A stretch of 64,000 nucleotides of DNA from Paragorgia papillata (GCA_035771165.1 JAWNZC010000319.1:606001-670000); one strand, 5' to 3'; counted from the first letter of the stretch, positions 36,801-50,500 are shown. Program-made: numbers and translations. Notes: generated by a model not told the origin, from the letters alone.

Positions 36801-39458
36801 ATCCGCTGTTGGGGGCCGCTACTTACGGGGGGGGGTGCTACTTTTGGGTGGTAAAATATGTTAACATACTGTGGAATATTCTTCTTTGTCCCTTCCTATT
36901 TACCACATTTAATTTCCTTTATTTTTTCCTTATGCCATTTCGACTTTGACTGTTTTACACTATAGCTTTGGTACATTGATAGTTGAAACTTAACACTTTC
37001 GAGTTAATCAAGCGATGACTGAAATACGCTGTTGACGGTTTTTTAAAAAGAGCCGCTACTTACAGGGGGGTCCCTACTTACGAAGGGTCACTACTTACAG
37101 GGGTCGCTACTTTGGGGAAATTTTTTAAACATCTCAAATTTGCTGCTACTTTTAGGGGGGTGCTACTTTCGGGGGGTGCTACTTTCGGGATTCTACGGTA
37201 CTTCAAGTGACAAACCAGAACGTCAGTTTAATTATGGTCTAACGTCCAAACTTAGTTCTAACAAAATAAGAAAATGGTGAACTGTTGAGATTTTTAGCGA
37301 TGAAATAATGGTGCTTTGAGCAGAGCTTGTTAATGTTTTTTATCTCTAAGTTTCAGCTGTGCATGAGTCTGAGTTTCAGTAGTTTTGTTACTTACATATT
37401 CCGTGTGCTATTTCTCACATGTTTTTTGTTTTTATTCAGGTTTCACATCACTATAGATACATGAGACTGGATAAAGTTGATCAAAGATGCCTCATTGTAA
37501 CATTCACAGCCTTTCTCATCATCAAAGTATGTCAGCTGCCACCAAGAGAAACTCTAAACATAGACACTCAAACAGACTTATTGACTGACAGATGCACATG
37601 CAGGCACACACAGACAGACAGATGCACACACACAGACAAACAGATAGACAGATGCACATACAGGCACACACAGACAAACAAACAGACAGACAGACAGACA
37701 GATGCACATACAGGCACACACAGACAGACAGATGCACACACACAGACAAACAGATAGACAGATGCACATACAGGCACAGACAGACAGATGCACATACAGT
37801 CACAGACAAACAGACAGACAGATGCACATACAGGCACACACAGACAAACAAACAAACAGACAGACAGACAGACAGATGCACATACAGGCACAGACAGACA
37901 GATGCACATACAGTCACACACAGACAAACAAACAGACAGACAGATGCACATACAGTCACACACAGACAAACAAACAGACAGACAGATGCACATACAGTCA
38001 CACACACCCAGACAAACAGACAGACAGATGCACATACAGGCACACACAGACAAACAAACAGACAGACAGATGCACATACAGTCACACACACCCAGACAAA
38101 CAGACAGACAGATGCACATACAGGCACACACAGACAAACAAACAGACAGACAGACAGATGCACATACAGTCACACACAGACAGATGTACATGCGGGCACA
38201 AACAGACAGACAGATGCACATACAGGCACACACAGACAAACAGACACAGATGCACATACAGTCACACACAGACAAACAGACATATGTACATACAGGCACA
38301 GACAGACAGACAGATGCACATACATTCACACACAGGTAATCTTGTTCAGGGAATAATAGATTTTGTGTTGATATACTGATGTAGAGATCTTTCCTTTCTT
38401 AGGCCTATCTTGCCAACTGTGTGTGGACATGCTACAAATTGTTTGTGATTCGTTTGAAAAAGCTGACCAAGGATGCAAGCATACACTGCTGTACCACCGA
38501 CAGCGATTTTGAGGTAGCTAAAAAAACAATGGGGTTTTTTATTGTTTTTTTATATAGAATTATAGATTAAAGTGAAAAGATGGTAAACTGCTGAGAATAG
38601 TTTTGATAACGAAATACTGACGTTTCAAGCGGAGTTCTTCATCAGAGTAAAAAGTAGAGTGCTGTGTAGGCAGTGTTTTAGATAGAGCAAAGTGAAAAGA
38701 TGGTAAACTGCTGAGAATAGTTTTGATAACGAAATACTGACGTTTCAAGCGGAATCCTTCATCAGAGTAAAAAGTAGAGTGCTGTGTAGGCAGTGTTTTA
38801 GATAGAGCAAAGTGAAAAGATGGTAAACTGCTGAGAATAGTTTTGATAACGAAATACTGACGTTTCAAGCGGAGTTCTTCATCAGAGTAAAAAGTAGAGT
38901 GCTGTGTAGGAAGTGTTTTGGATAGAGCAAAGTGAAAAGATGGTAAACTGTTGAGAATAGTTTTGATAACGAAATACTGACGTTTCGAGCAGAGTCCTTC
39001 ATCAGAGTAAAATGTAGAGTGCTGTGTAGGCAGTGTTTTGGATAAAACAAAGTGAAAAAATGGTGCTGAGATTTAACATTTTTAGTAACGAAATCCCGAA
39101 ACTTTCATCTTCATGGATTTTTTTTGCAGTTAAAGTTGACGGAAGTGACGTCGAAAGAGGAATTTGTCTATATGAAAACCACTTTGCAGATTCCTCTTTT
39201 CACGTCACTTCCGTCAACTTTAACGGCAAAAAAATCCATGAAGATGAAATTTTAGGAAAATATTACAAATCTTCTCAGAAGGTTCCAAATATCCTAAATA
39301 TGTAAAATCCCCAACCATGATTTAGGCATTTTAAGCGGAGCTTTTCGAAACATCAGTACTTAATTTTTTTTCTCTCTCTCTAGGCACTTCTGCCCAATTA
39401 TGACGACGCTACCAAAGAGACTCCCAAAGAAAGCCCGCCACCGTACGCGAGTGACTAA
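33881..39458 (+). CDS. LAPTM4: Lysosomal-associated transmembrane protein 4
   Basis: Seven exons: 33881-33994, 35974-36058, 36215-36291, 36465-36584, 37440-37526, 38403-38513, 39384-39458. They total 669 nt and 222 aa (human LAPTM4A has 233). The N-terminal cytosolic RCCICLDIRTGVIILG block matches the CC.CCHVRTGTIILG signature of the family. Four hydrophobic segments follow at about 28-54, 68-92, 97-120 and 149-175. The last carries AYLANCVWTCYKL, equivalent to the conserved AYLINCVWNCYKY. The tail has LPNY (201-204) and PPPY (216-219), the PY-type motifs by which LAPTM proteins recruit NEDD4-family ligases for endosomal and lysosomal sorting. In the first PY motif a Leu replaces the usual leading Pro. 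ATG 33881 is the first in-frame ATG. Intron 1 is about 2 kb. A possible poly(A) signal AATAAA at 39764 lies inside a hAT-like insertion. Confidence 0.96.
33995..35973 (+). other. LAPTM4 intron 1
   Basis: No exon, RNA or tandem array was seen in the first 1.2 kb. The interval 35285-35475 holds one forward and one reverse fragment of the ~125-bp dispersed repeat (CTGCCTGAGCTAGCC, CTGTCCAATGCCAGAC and AGGGCTCTCCCTTTCACAAG). The segment 35530-35745 has CGCAAGTCATCGCAAG and its near inverse CTTGCGATGACTTGCG, a likely fold-back element of about 210 bp. Confidence 0.5.
36610..36748 (+). mobile_element. MITE with CTGACGA/GAAACGT core, single arm
   Basis: CTCTCTGACGAAGGGCC, TTCACTCGAAACGTTAG, CTCCTACGTTCTCTG, TTTCGGCAGTATATC and AACACTGCCTACGCAGCAC appear once, without the inverted partner seen in other copies. 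It lies in LAPTM4 intron 4, which also contains a G-rich stretch (36780-37195) with repeated GCTACTTACGGGGG / GCTACTTTCGGGG motifs. Confidence 0.78.
37560..38335 (+). repeat. ACAGACAG/ACACACAG minisatellite
   Basis: About 775 bases built of CAGACAGATGCACATACAG and CACACACAGACAAACAAACAG segments in LAPTM4 intron 5. All three frames on each strand remain open for long stretches (Thr/Asp/Gln/His or Cys/Val/Ser-rich) because stops are absent from the motif. Confidence 0.95.
38565..39065 (-). repeat. 120-bp tandem repeat, LAPTM4 intron array (four units)
   Basis: Four units at exact 120-bp spacing, in the same orientation as the PHACTR intron array. Unit-to-unit differences are a few substitutions only. 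Confidence 0.93.
39104..39252. mobile_element. Fold-back element in LAPTM4 intron 6
   Basis: TTCATCTTCATGGATTTTTT with AGTTAAAGTTGACGGAAGTG and ACGT (39104-39163) is followed by the reverse complement (CACGTCACTTCCGTCAACT, TTAACGGC, AAAAAATCCATGAAGATGAA, 39197-39252). The arms are about 58 bp and the loop is about 35 bp. It sits directly beside the 120-bp array. Confidence 0.8.
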
Positions 39459-39652
39459 CTGTGCCTTCGCAGCAAATGATCTACTATCTTCCTGTCATTT
39501 CTGATTTTTTTTTGTTCAACCTATATAGTTTATGTAACCTTTGCATTATACAATATGCAGATTTTGAAAAATTAACAATTAGTTATTTAGGGACGTGTAA
39601 TTTAAGGGAGTGGGGAATACATTTTATAGTTTTAGTCAAACTCTATGTTTAC

Positions 39653-40018
39653 CAGTGATGTAGCCAGGGGGGAGCTGGGAGAGCCGCAGCTGCCCCCCCC
39701 CCTTTTGATATAAAACAACAGACATGTAACTACAAAACTGATGCAATATGAATTGTGTCTGGAAATAAACTGTAAACAGTGTATTCAATCTACTGAGTGT
39801 ATGCATTTGGAGTATCTATGTGACGTTTGCGTGTTTTGAGTATTTTATATGACGTTTTTTAACCTTTAGAGTCTGTAAAATCTTCCTCCAAACGCCAGGA
39901 AATGGCATTTCAGCGACTCTCGATTTCAAAATTTCCCGGGGGGGCATGCCCTCGGAGCCCCCTAAAAATTTATTTTGATTTCGGCTCCCCCCCTTTCAAA
40001 ATCCTGGCTACGTTCCTG
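39653..40018. mobile_element. hAT-like element, GTAGCCAG family (copy 2), perfect 8-bp duplication
   Basis: The left end CAGTGATGTAGCCAGG and the right end CCTGGCTACGTTCCTG are inverted. ATGTTTAC flanks both sides (39645-39652 and 40019-40026). The element is 366 bp and non-coding, with C- and G-rich stretches. It lies about 190 bp after the LAPTM4 stop and contains an AATAAA at 39764. Confidence 0.87.
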
Positions 40019-40529
40019 ATGTTTACCAATCAAAATTTCAGCACCGCGTCTCAGTATTGCAATATTGTGTCTGTTCTTTTCCAGTATTCATTTATTCTGG
40101 GCAGAACTTTGTTATAAAATCTTCACAAAACATAGATTATTGATTATCTAGACTGACTAAGATAATGAATTAAACTTAGATTAAGATTTGGTTGTCTTGT
40201 GCTTTTTAATATATCGAATTATATTCGCTTATAAAAAATACTGTTCCTGCGGATGCGACTGTTAATTTGCTATTAACTTGAATTCTTGAATTCACTTGGC
40301 AAGTAAAGAGGCTGATTTAAGGGAAGCGAGATGAAAAGTAGAAGTTTCATGTGCGTCCTTCACTGGAAATTTTTTTGTCAAAAATGTCTTGGTGGAAAAC
40401 GGCTCCGTAAGAAATTACTTCTTTTTTAGAAAAAAAAGCGCAAATCACGGGCTGCGCGCAAAAACGGTTCAGTATATACAGGAAATTGTGACGCACAATT
40501 TTGGTAAACCGACGACAAGATATAGACAA

Positions 40530-40870
40530 AACAAAAACACTTATTTACTGGCGCCGAGGGAAACTGTGTTTTGTGGCCCCAAGACTGCCGTTGTTTCCCA
40601 AGGCGAAGCCGAAGGCAACAACGAGCAGTCGAGGGGCCACAAAACACACTGTTTTCCCGAGGTACCAGTAAATAAGTGTTTTGTTATATATCAAGTATCA
40701 AATGACAACAAAAATGTCGAGTAAACCCTTCAGACATTGTTTTTAATGAAAGAAAACTGGAGAAAACAAAGACAAACTGAACCTGACCATCTACTTCCTG
40801 TTTTGATATTTCCCCCTGGGTACCACGCGAGGACCGCTCGCCCAATCAGAGAGCTAGAAAATCGGACTTT
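40530..40870 (+). repeat. Dispersed repeat R1 (uninterrupted copy)
   Basis: Matches 1700-2010 plus 2752-2815 in inverse orientation. CACTTATTTACTGGCGCC (about 40540) and GGTACCAGTAAATAAGTG (about 40660) form an internal inverted repeat. The segment 40690-40870 carries TCAAGTATCAAATGACAAC and CGCGAGGACCGCTCGCCC. No target duplication was identified. Confidence 0.72.
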
Positions 40871-41570
40871 GATACTTGATATATAACAAAAACGTTTATT
40901 TCCTGCGCATATTCATACATTTATATTATAGATAATTGTTTGTGCTGCCCCCGCCTAAGAACAGATGCGCTCTACTCTGTGGTCAGATGCGCAACATGCG
41001 ATGTATAAAATTAGATATAAATACGGTTTCAGAAACAAGAATGATACGTATCGTAGCAATGTGCATCACATTGGGACAATGGGACACAAGGCGCCATTAA
41101 AAACATGTTTTAAGACTTGAAATTGTGGGAAAACGCCGTTTCAGAGACCCAAATTTTAAAATTTTCCAGGGGGACGTATGCCCTCGGACCCCTAAAAATG
41201 CGCACTTTAACAAGTTTGGCTAAGGTATAAAAATTCCTAGTACGCCCCTTGGCGCAAAATATTTTAAAATTTTACTAACTCGAATCGTCATAATATGATA
41301 ATTTTTAGTTTAAAATTTTTTTAGTGATAAATTGAGATGGGCGGGGGAGCGGTTGTGTAATGTGAGTCTGCACGCAGGCTATATTTAGGTGAGAACAAGA
41401 AATTGAAGTTTCTTGTAAACGACAAGAGGCAGACTTGGAGCACGCTTGGAGCAAGTCTACTTGTGACCATGCATGGGTGAGAGATGCGCGTCGTTCAACA
41501 GTCGGGCACTCATCGGAAAGTGTCGTTCTTCAAGCTCGAATCGCCTGCTGGGATTGCACAGTCGTTGACC
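40871..41570. promoter_or_regulatory. Region upstream of the zinc-finger gene
   Basis: Probably contains the zinc-finger gene promoter and 5' UTR. The segment 41150-41245 is a fragment related to the hAT-like family (CCAGGGGGACGTATGCCCTC, GGACCCCTAAAAATG). No TATA box or other signal can be assigned with confidence. Confidence 0.4.
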
Positions 41571-44500
41571 ATGGCGTCGTCAGGACACGCGGAGCAAGGT
41601 AAGGGAAATTATTAAGAATTATTTCACTTAGGAAACACCATTTGTGCATGTGAAGAAGAAAGCTTATCTTATTAGTCAAACTCTGCAATTTCTTAAAAAT
41701 CGCGAGTATTTTCAAGGCGATTTATAGGTGGAGGCGTCGCCCGCCTTCTTTGTGGTCAGTAAATGTGGCGGCAAGAGACTCCTTCGAAGCAGCGGTTATA
41801 AACTTCAAGAAAACATTGAAGAAACTTCATTTCTTGCAAGGGAAAACCGACAAAAACGCTCACAGTAAATGATAAATATATCTAGAATATTATCTCTGTT
41901 GATGATCTGTCCTCTTAAAACAGACAGATGCTTCTTAACAACCGTTCTTTTACGCAACAAACAGTGTCGGCAGAAGGACAAGTGGTGAAGATCTTCACAA
42001 TATCCCAAAAGCCAAAATATTGTCCGATGTTGAACGTTAAAAACCGACCTTTTTAAGTTAGCATTTTAGTTAGTGATTAGCTTGAAGTGTTAGCGTTTGA
42101 ACTACGGACGGTGTAGACCATTATGGAGCGTATTTCGACACAGGAATGACCATTAAAGTTGCGATGAACGACAACTGATGAAGAAGGCCTCTTCCCTTCT
42201 CTTCTCTTCTCTTCCCTCTTTCAAGGACTTCGGCGCTTGTGCTCAGCGGAAAAGAAATTATTTCTCCGCTGACCGCCGCAGCAGTTCACTTTCTTTGTAT
42301 ATTTTCCCTTTCTAACCTTCAAAGAGAATACACTATAATATTTTACTTAAAACCAAACGTGTAGCTGACATTGAATATTTGTTTTGCCGACGGCCTCGTT
42401 TGCTTCAATGGACAAAAGAAAACCGTGTTCGCTCGGCGACTGTTTTTTAAAAATCCAGCAAGAAACGTTTGTACAAGAACTTTGAATCCCGGCTAGAGTA
42501 GTTTTCATATATTGTTTTGAATTTTATATTTTATTTTCTAGTAACAGGCTTTGCTTTTCCTTTTCTTTATATCTTAAAATTTCCTTCGGAGAAGAAGGCC
42601 TCGAAGGCATGGCCGCCATTTTGTTTCTTACAAAGGAGTGACCATTCCAATTGTTTACTTTTCTCTTTACTTTGCTCCTTTGCCATTTCAAGAATTTTAT
42701 TCAGGCTAACACCAGACAATTATATTCAATACAGTGTACAGGAAAAAGCTTTCGGTGATAAAGGGTTGAAAAATGAATTTGTGAGATTTTTTGGGGGTTT
42801 TTCTGAAAAATTTTGAGATTTTTTTAAAATTTTAGAAATATTTTGAGATTTTTTTTAACTGAGATTTTTGGAATGATGCATCCCTTAGCCACTTTAGTTT
42901 TAAACAATTTTATTCTGGCTAACACTATGATTTTATCCAATACAGAAAAGGTTTGCGGTGGTGAACGAGGGTATAAAAAGTTGGGGGGGGGGCACATCCG
43001 AGTGCCGAAGGTATGAGAAAAATTAAGGGAGGCTGGGGTGGAACAGGATTTTTTTAAGGGTGGGTGGTGAGTGTTGAAGACTTGAGAAAGTTCTAGTGAG
43101 TTGGGGGGAGGGTGCCCCCAGAGTTGGAATCCCACCCAACCTAGTCCCAGGCTCTCTATCTTCGCTGTTTTAATATTTGCACGCTAGCATGGGTACCTAT
43201 GCTTGAGTGGTGACATCAAACCTAGGTACCAGTCTCATCAAATACACGCGTGCTTTAGAACGACGGTACTAGGCTAGCCACCCACCCTACCCCTTCAAAC
43301 TGGATCTGTTAACCTATTGTTGCTGAGGCAGCCAAAAATGGGATTTTAATATTTTACTCAGTCTAATGCCAGACAATTTTTTTCTATCTAGGTACCCGAG
43401 CTAGCCAACTTTGCCAAGATTATGCTTGTGCTATTATTTCTTGTTAATTTTCATCTTGTATTTATATGAGAGCCCAGCCAGCCCACCTAGCCAAGATCTC
43501 GCTTTGTGAGATGGAGATCTCCGTTACCTGGGCTGGTTTTTTCCCCATGTAAACATGATTGACCAGTATACTTCCAGTATACTCGACAAAATTTGTTTTT
43601 ATCAGCTTTTTTTGACATATTAACATTTATTCACAAGTTCTGTTTGTTCATGTACAGTTCATATTTAAAACAATGAGATTTCGTGTCTTACCAAAACTGA
43701 TAAATTATGCAATTAGCACAACAAGCAAGCCAACCCAGCTAGCCCTAGGTGAGCTAGCCCTTTTCATGTAAACACAGTGAAAATTATCTTGGCAAAGCGG
43801 GCTACCCTCAGACAGCAATGGATTAATGGCATGACTATAAAACACAGTTGTATAAAATTTTCCTTTGGCATCAGATCTCAGTTGTAGATTGTTATTTTTT
43901 TGTGTTATTTATAACTCCAGCTGTGAGCATAACTGAAGCTCAAGGCTCAGATGAAGTTTGTACAACTACACAGTGCCAACAAGATGTTTCTATATCAAAC
44001 GAAGCATTGCCTAAAGAAAATGTAAGTTAGTTATACAGATTATAGGTTAGAATGTGTGATTACTTAATACTTTACTCTCAAGATTTTTTTAAAAACAACA
44101 AAAAAAACAGGATTTTTTATAGCCATTTTTTCCACTTATGCAGGGGTTGGCCATCAGCTCCTTATAGCAGTTTCCTCAACTTCTCTCCCTTGTAGAGATC
44201 TTCTCTTTTCAGACCACATGCTCTCATGTTCCTCTCCACCACCTGACCCCTGATGTCTACCATGCCTTCTTATTCCTCTCAACCTCGTATGACATGCTTT
44301 TCTTCACCCAGTCACCATCATCTTTTTGTAAATAATTTTTCTGCCTAATTCTAGTCATCCTTAGAGACAGAACGAACTCCTCAATCTAATGAAATATTGC
44401 AGACTGTCCAAAATTTAATTACTTTATCGAGCACAACCCAGAGTGAACCACATAACCTAGTGACATTTGATCAGAATGCTGCAATACAAGCTCTAACATC

Positions 44501-47500
44501 TGGAAACCATGAAGGCATTTCTCAAGAGATTGTGACGACAAGCACTGATGCAGTTAACTCGCAACCACAGACTTTATACGTTGCTATTCAACCACATAGC
44601 AGCGGCCATAACAACGGTGATGTCTCGGAGGATCAACCTGCAGTTTATCTCGAAGTGGTAGAGGCGAGTAATTTATCTGATCATATTACAAGTGAAGGAC
44701 ATGTGTTGGAAGGACAAATGATTATAGAACAAGGTAACATAATTATGGTCCAGGATACAGTAAACTCTTGTGCTCAAATTTAACCCATTCCTGTCTAAAC
44801 CAGCCAAAAATGGTCCCTTTATTTTTTACTCTGTCTATAAACACGAGATGATTTTACTCATCAAAGAGAGAATTTTTAGCCATCTTAGACAGCAATGGGT
44901 AATTAACACTTAATAAGTGATTAATCAATTTCTGGCTGAAATGGCTCCTCTATTTTTTTTACTCTGTCTAACACCAGATAATTTTACTCAACAAACTAGG
45001 GAGAACCCTCAGTCATCCTAGGCAGCAATGGGTTAAGAATATCCATTTTTCTTGTTTTTCAGCAAGCTCTACTTCAAATGGTACCACTGCCATGGCAACC
45101 TCATTACTGTCGCAAGTTTTAGATCAAGCAACATTATCAACTATGCAAGCTGAGATGATCGCTGTTCAAGTTCTCTCACAGTCAGCCACGGGGGATGTCC
45201 AGTTTTTTCAACAACAACCCAATGCACAAATTATTCCTGTGTCTTCCATTGCAAGTGCAGATTTACAATCAACATTGACCCAGGTAGAATAAAGTAGCTC
45301 ATGAATTAACATCCATTTGACTATCTCAGTCTCCGGCCTGCTCATCAAGCCTTTCTCTACTACTCACCTAACCTCTCCCCAGTCCCCATTTACTATTACC
45401 GTGCCTCTCACCACGCCTCTCCAGTTCCTGCTTGCCATGCCTCTGTCTCTCACCACACTTCTCCCCAATCCCCATTTACCATTACCATGCCTCTCACCAC
45501 ACCTCTCCAGTTCCTGCTTGCCATGCCTCTGTCTCTCACCACACCTCTCCCCAGTCCCCATTTACCATTACCATGCCACTCACCACACCTCTCCCCAGTC
45601 CCTGCTTGCCATGCCGCTGTCTCTCACCACACCTCTCCCCAGTCCCCATTTACCATTACCATGCCTCTCCCCAGTTTCCACTCATCATGCTTCTTACCAT
45701 ACCTCTCCCCAGTCCTCACTCACTGTGCCTCTTCCTAGTCCCCACTCATTGTGTTTTTCACCACACCTCTCACCAGTCCCCACTCACCACACCTCTCCCC
45801 ATGCCTCTCACTGCCTCTACACTCACCACACGTACCTCTCCATTTTGACTGTAACCAGATAGTATCTACTGTACACCTGATTACTATATACCACTACTGT
45901 CACACACTTAGAACTACTACCATAACTGTATCAAGTCTCCAACTACTGTAAATCTGTCATATATATAACTATAATTATTCAGCTTTTATATTTTTAGGCA
46001 AGTGGGTTGACTGTCACAGTTACACAACCTTCTCATGTAACAAGCTCTGAACAAGTTGCGGCTGTCACAACAACAAGCGATGCACCATCAGTAAGTCATG
46101 GCACACTGGCAGTGAAGAAAATTATATAGACTGTCTAGATCTGACCACGGAGTGTTGACACACTTGCCTTGTGTTTCTTCCAGATAAGCCAAGCTACAGC
46201 CATTACAGGAGGTGAAGAAGAAAACCAGGTGACAGGAGCTACAGGAGAAGAGCCCATGGCTGTTGATCAAGAGAGGCGTGCAGAAGATGCAGAACCTGGG
46301 GGTATGGTTCAAGTGGAAGAAGAAATTTATAGCCCTCATTAGTATACCCGTTAGGGCCCATTTAAACGGGAGAAAATTAGGGGGCTTTCCATTTACACGG
46401 TTAGACCGGTCAGTCCGGCTAAATGCAACACGATTCGTTTGAGACCTGGGATGGTCTGACTGGAAAATTTGATCCTAATCAAAAGCAAGTCCATTCTGGC
46501 CGGACTGATGGGTCTAACTTTGTCGATTAGAAAGCGCCCTAAGTCACGGCTTGACATAAGACGCGTCTGATCGTATAAACGGTCAATTTCTAATAAGTCG
46601 CGACTTTTGTTCTAGATTCAATCTCTGTTCTTATTTTAGTCGCGACTTACTGTCGTCAATGGTTTTGTCTCATTTCAGGCAAAAAACCCTCTCCCCCAAA
46701 CAGAATTGGGCTGCTATGAACAACACTTTCGCAATTTAACACTTTGAAGTCTGACGACGAGTCTTTGGTTAATGCGAGACGATTTTATTTAGCACAGGGA
46801 GAGGTCCAGCCCTCCAGGCCTCAAAGTGTTAAAACCTATCTCTTTCACACTTTGAAGACGAGTCTTTAGTATTTTATTCTGGTTAACGCCAGGGAGAGGT
46901 CCAGGCCTCAAAGTGTTAATAAACCGCTGTCTTTGTTACTCTAACATTAATATTACTATTCTTTTCGTGAAGAGGACGATAAGCCGAAGTACACATGCGA
47001 GATTTGTGGTAAAGCGTACATACGATCTTGGTCTTACTATGGTCATATGAGAGAACACGCATCTGGAGAGAAACAACACAAGTGCGATGTCTGTGAGAAA
47101 GTTTTCAACTACGCTAGTAACTTACGTCAGCATATGTTAATACATACTGGTACGTTGCATTAGGAGCAGTTGCAAGGTGTGGAGTTGAAGGAGGAGGAGT
47201 GAAGGATGAGGAGTGAAGGATGAGGAGTGAAGGAGGAGGAGTGAAGGATGAGGAGTGAAGGAGGAGGAGTGAAGGATGAGGCAGTGAAGGATGAGGAGTG
47301 AAGGATGAGGAGTGAAGAATGAGAAGTGAAGGTGGAGGAGTGAAGGTGAAGGAGGAGTGAAAGAGGAGGAGTGAAGGAGGAGGAGTTTGAAGGATGAGGA
47401 GTGAAGGATGAGGAGTGAAGGAGGAGGAGTGAAGGAGGAGGAGTGAAGGAGGAGGAGTGAAGGATGAGGAGTGAAGGTGAAGGATAAGGAGTGAAGGAGG

Positions 47501-50500
47501 AGTAGTGAAGGATGGAACGTGAAATATGAGGAGTGAAGGAGGAGGAGAGAAGAAAGAAGGGTAAACGATGACAGAAATAAAGCTCATTCATTGTTATATC
47601 GTTCTATCGTAGGTGAAAAGCCATACGAGTGTGAATATTGTGACAAAGCCTTCAACAACCCCAGTTCACTTCGTTCACATATGTTATCTCATTCTGAAGA
47701 GAAACCTTACTCTTGTGATCAAGAAGGTTGCGATAAAGCCTTTAACAACCCAGGCTCTTTAAGGTAAGCCAATGAAGAAACTCGTCAGTTCCTGGTTCAC
47801 GGGGTGAATACGTGTTTCGATCCCGTATTGAGGAATAGCATTTCTTTTATTTTTTAGGGTGCATCGTCGTGTTCACCAGGAAGAGAAGCCGTATGTATGC
47901 GCTCAGGATGATTGTGATAAAGCTTTTAAGACCCCAGCTGAACTCGCTCGTCATATGTTTCGACATACTGGTGAGAAACCCCACAGGTGCGATCAGTGTG
48001 ATAAGGCGTTTATCCGCTACGATGATCTCAAACGACACTACCGTATTCACACAGGTAAAGTAGGCTGGCTGATGATGCTGGTGTAGTGATGATGGTGGTG
48101 GTGGTTGTGATGGTGGTGATAGTGGTGATGATGGTGGTGGTGATTGTAGTAGTGATGCTGGTGGTGGTGTAGTGATGATGATGGTGGTGGTGATGCTGGT
48201 GATAGTGGTGATGATGGTGGTGGTGATTGTAGTAGTGATGCTGGTGGTGGTGTAGTGATTATGGTGGTTGTAGTGGTCATGGTGTTGGTGATAGTGGTGG
48301 TGGTTGTAGTGATGGTGGTGGTGATTGTAGTCGTGATGGTATTGGTAATTGTGATTATTGTGGTGGTGATGGTGGGGGTCATGGTGATGGTGGTGGTGAT
48401 GATAGTGGTGGTGGTGGTGGTGATGATGATGGTGACGATAGTGGTCATGGTGATGAAGATGATGGTGATGATAGTGATGATGATGATAGTATAATCTAAA
48501 ACTTTTTAAAGTTAATTCAACATTATATATGTCCATTTGTTTCAGGAGAAAAGCCCTTCAAATGTGACCAATGTGATTTTGCGTGTATTCAGTCGTTTGA
48601 CTTAGTGAAGCACAAGTACACTCATAGCGGTGATAAACCTTACAAATGTGAGTTATGTACGAAGCAGTTTACACGACCTGCCAGGCTTAGGGATCACATG
48701 AGGACACACACTGGAGAGAAACCATTTATGTGCGAGATCTGTGGCAAGTCATTCTCTGTGCAGACTGGACTCAAGTCTCATATGGTAAGACGTTATCTGA
48801 TTGTTGCTTCGTGCGTGTACATACGTCAGATTGCACAGCATGGTTAGGGCTTGTTACAATGTTGTGGTGGTCAGCATGAACAAAGGTTTTCTTATAGTGG
48901 TTAACGTTAGAAGGAAGAGACGGAGAAAATAAGGATGGAGGAAGGAAGGAGGGAAGAGGAAAGCATTGATGGAAGAAGAGAATGTATGAGGAACGAAGGA
49001 AGGAAGGAGGAAGGAGGGAGGAAAGAAAGAGAGAAAGAATGGGAGAAGCCAAAGGGAGGATCAAACTTATGAATAGATAGATAAAAAATGAGTTGTCGCA
49101 CATTACCATTTTTTTTTATCGTGTTTCAGGCAGTGCATACTGGTGAGAAACCGTTTAAATGTAATGAGTGTGAGCGATCATTCCGCACACAGCAAGAACT
49201 GCAGTCTCACATGGGCCGACACACCGGGATCAAGCCATTTAAGTGTGACTTATGCCAAAAGGAATTCATCTCAGCTGTGACATTCAAACGACATGCTATA
49301 GTACATTCTGGTTAGTTTTGTTTTTTTCTCTTTTTCTCTTTTTCTTTTTACAGCAGCAACGAAAATCAGATGCAGTGCTAAAGAGCGGTGCCCTGGCGTC
49401 AAATATTTCGCTAGCTAGTGATTCCGAACGAACGAGGTCGCAGGCAGAATACGAAGCTGCCTGAGAACTAGGCTGGTATAACCACTAAAAACTTCTGCTT
49501 TCCTATTGGTTAAAATTTTGCGCGTTTTTATTGGCTATGAGTGAAACTGCAATCGTCATAAGTGGATTTAGCCCAATCTCGTTCCCAGAGCCCACGTTCC
49601 CCACCCGGGAAACGAGAGACTCTGGGATAATCCGTTCACGCCATCACAGGATTCTTGTTATCCGGAAGAAGAGTTATATAGAGTTCACTGTGTTCATCAG
49701 CCAATGAAATATCGATGTGAAACGGATTATCCCAGAGCCTCTCGTTTCCCGCCCGCTGGGTAAGGGGAACGTGGGCTCTGGGAACGAGATTGGATTTAGC
49801 CCTGATGACGCGAGAATGAGATTAGTGGTTACCTGGCCCATATTTCTTTTGAAATTGGGCCAGGCTACCTGAGAGCCTACTGCGCCGCACGGCTATGCGT
49901 CCTGAGTTAGCGTAAACCTGTTGTTTTTCCATTACCAGGTGAAAAACCCTACCAGTGCGAAGAATGCGGCCGAAAATTTGCTCGTTCTACTGATTTGAAA
50001 GTCCATCTTCCTGTTCACAGCGATGATAAACCTTACAAGTGTGGAGAATGTGAGAAGATGTTTACGAGATTTAGTACGCTTAAGGAACACATTCGAACAC
50101 ACACAGGTAATTATTTACGCCTTTCAATTCTATTCCTTCCTTCTTTCCTTCCTTCTTTCCTTTCTTTCTTTTTTCCTTCCTTCTTTACTTCCTTCTTTCC
50201 TTCCTTCTTTCATTCAGTCTTTCCTTCCTTCCTTCATTTATTCAGTCTTTCCTTCCTTCCTTCATTTATTCACTCCTTCCTTCTTTCCTTCCTTCCTTCT
50301 TTCCTTCCTTCATTCAGTCTTTCCTTCCTTCCTTAATTTATTCAGTCCTTCCTTCCTTCTTTCCTTCCTTCATTTATTCAGTCTTTCCTTCCTTCTTTCC
50401 TTAATTCAGTCCTTCCTTCATTCAGTCTTTCCTTCCTTCATTTATTCAGTCCTTCCTTCTTTCCTTCCTTCATTTATTCAGTCCTTCCTTCTTTCCTTCC

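Noticed and set aside
37522..38379. Long Cys/Val/Ser-rich or Thr/Asp/Gln-rich frames (up to 254 codons)
   Set aside because: The ACAGACAG/ACACAC repeat has no stop codons in any frame. It lies inside a well-defined LAPTM4 intron.
47775..47840. tRNA-like B box (TTTCGATCCCG) in a zinc-finger intron
   Set aside because: No A box at a suitable distance and no acceptor pairing. Too little to call.
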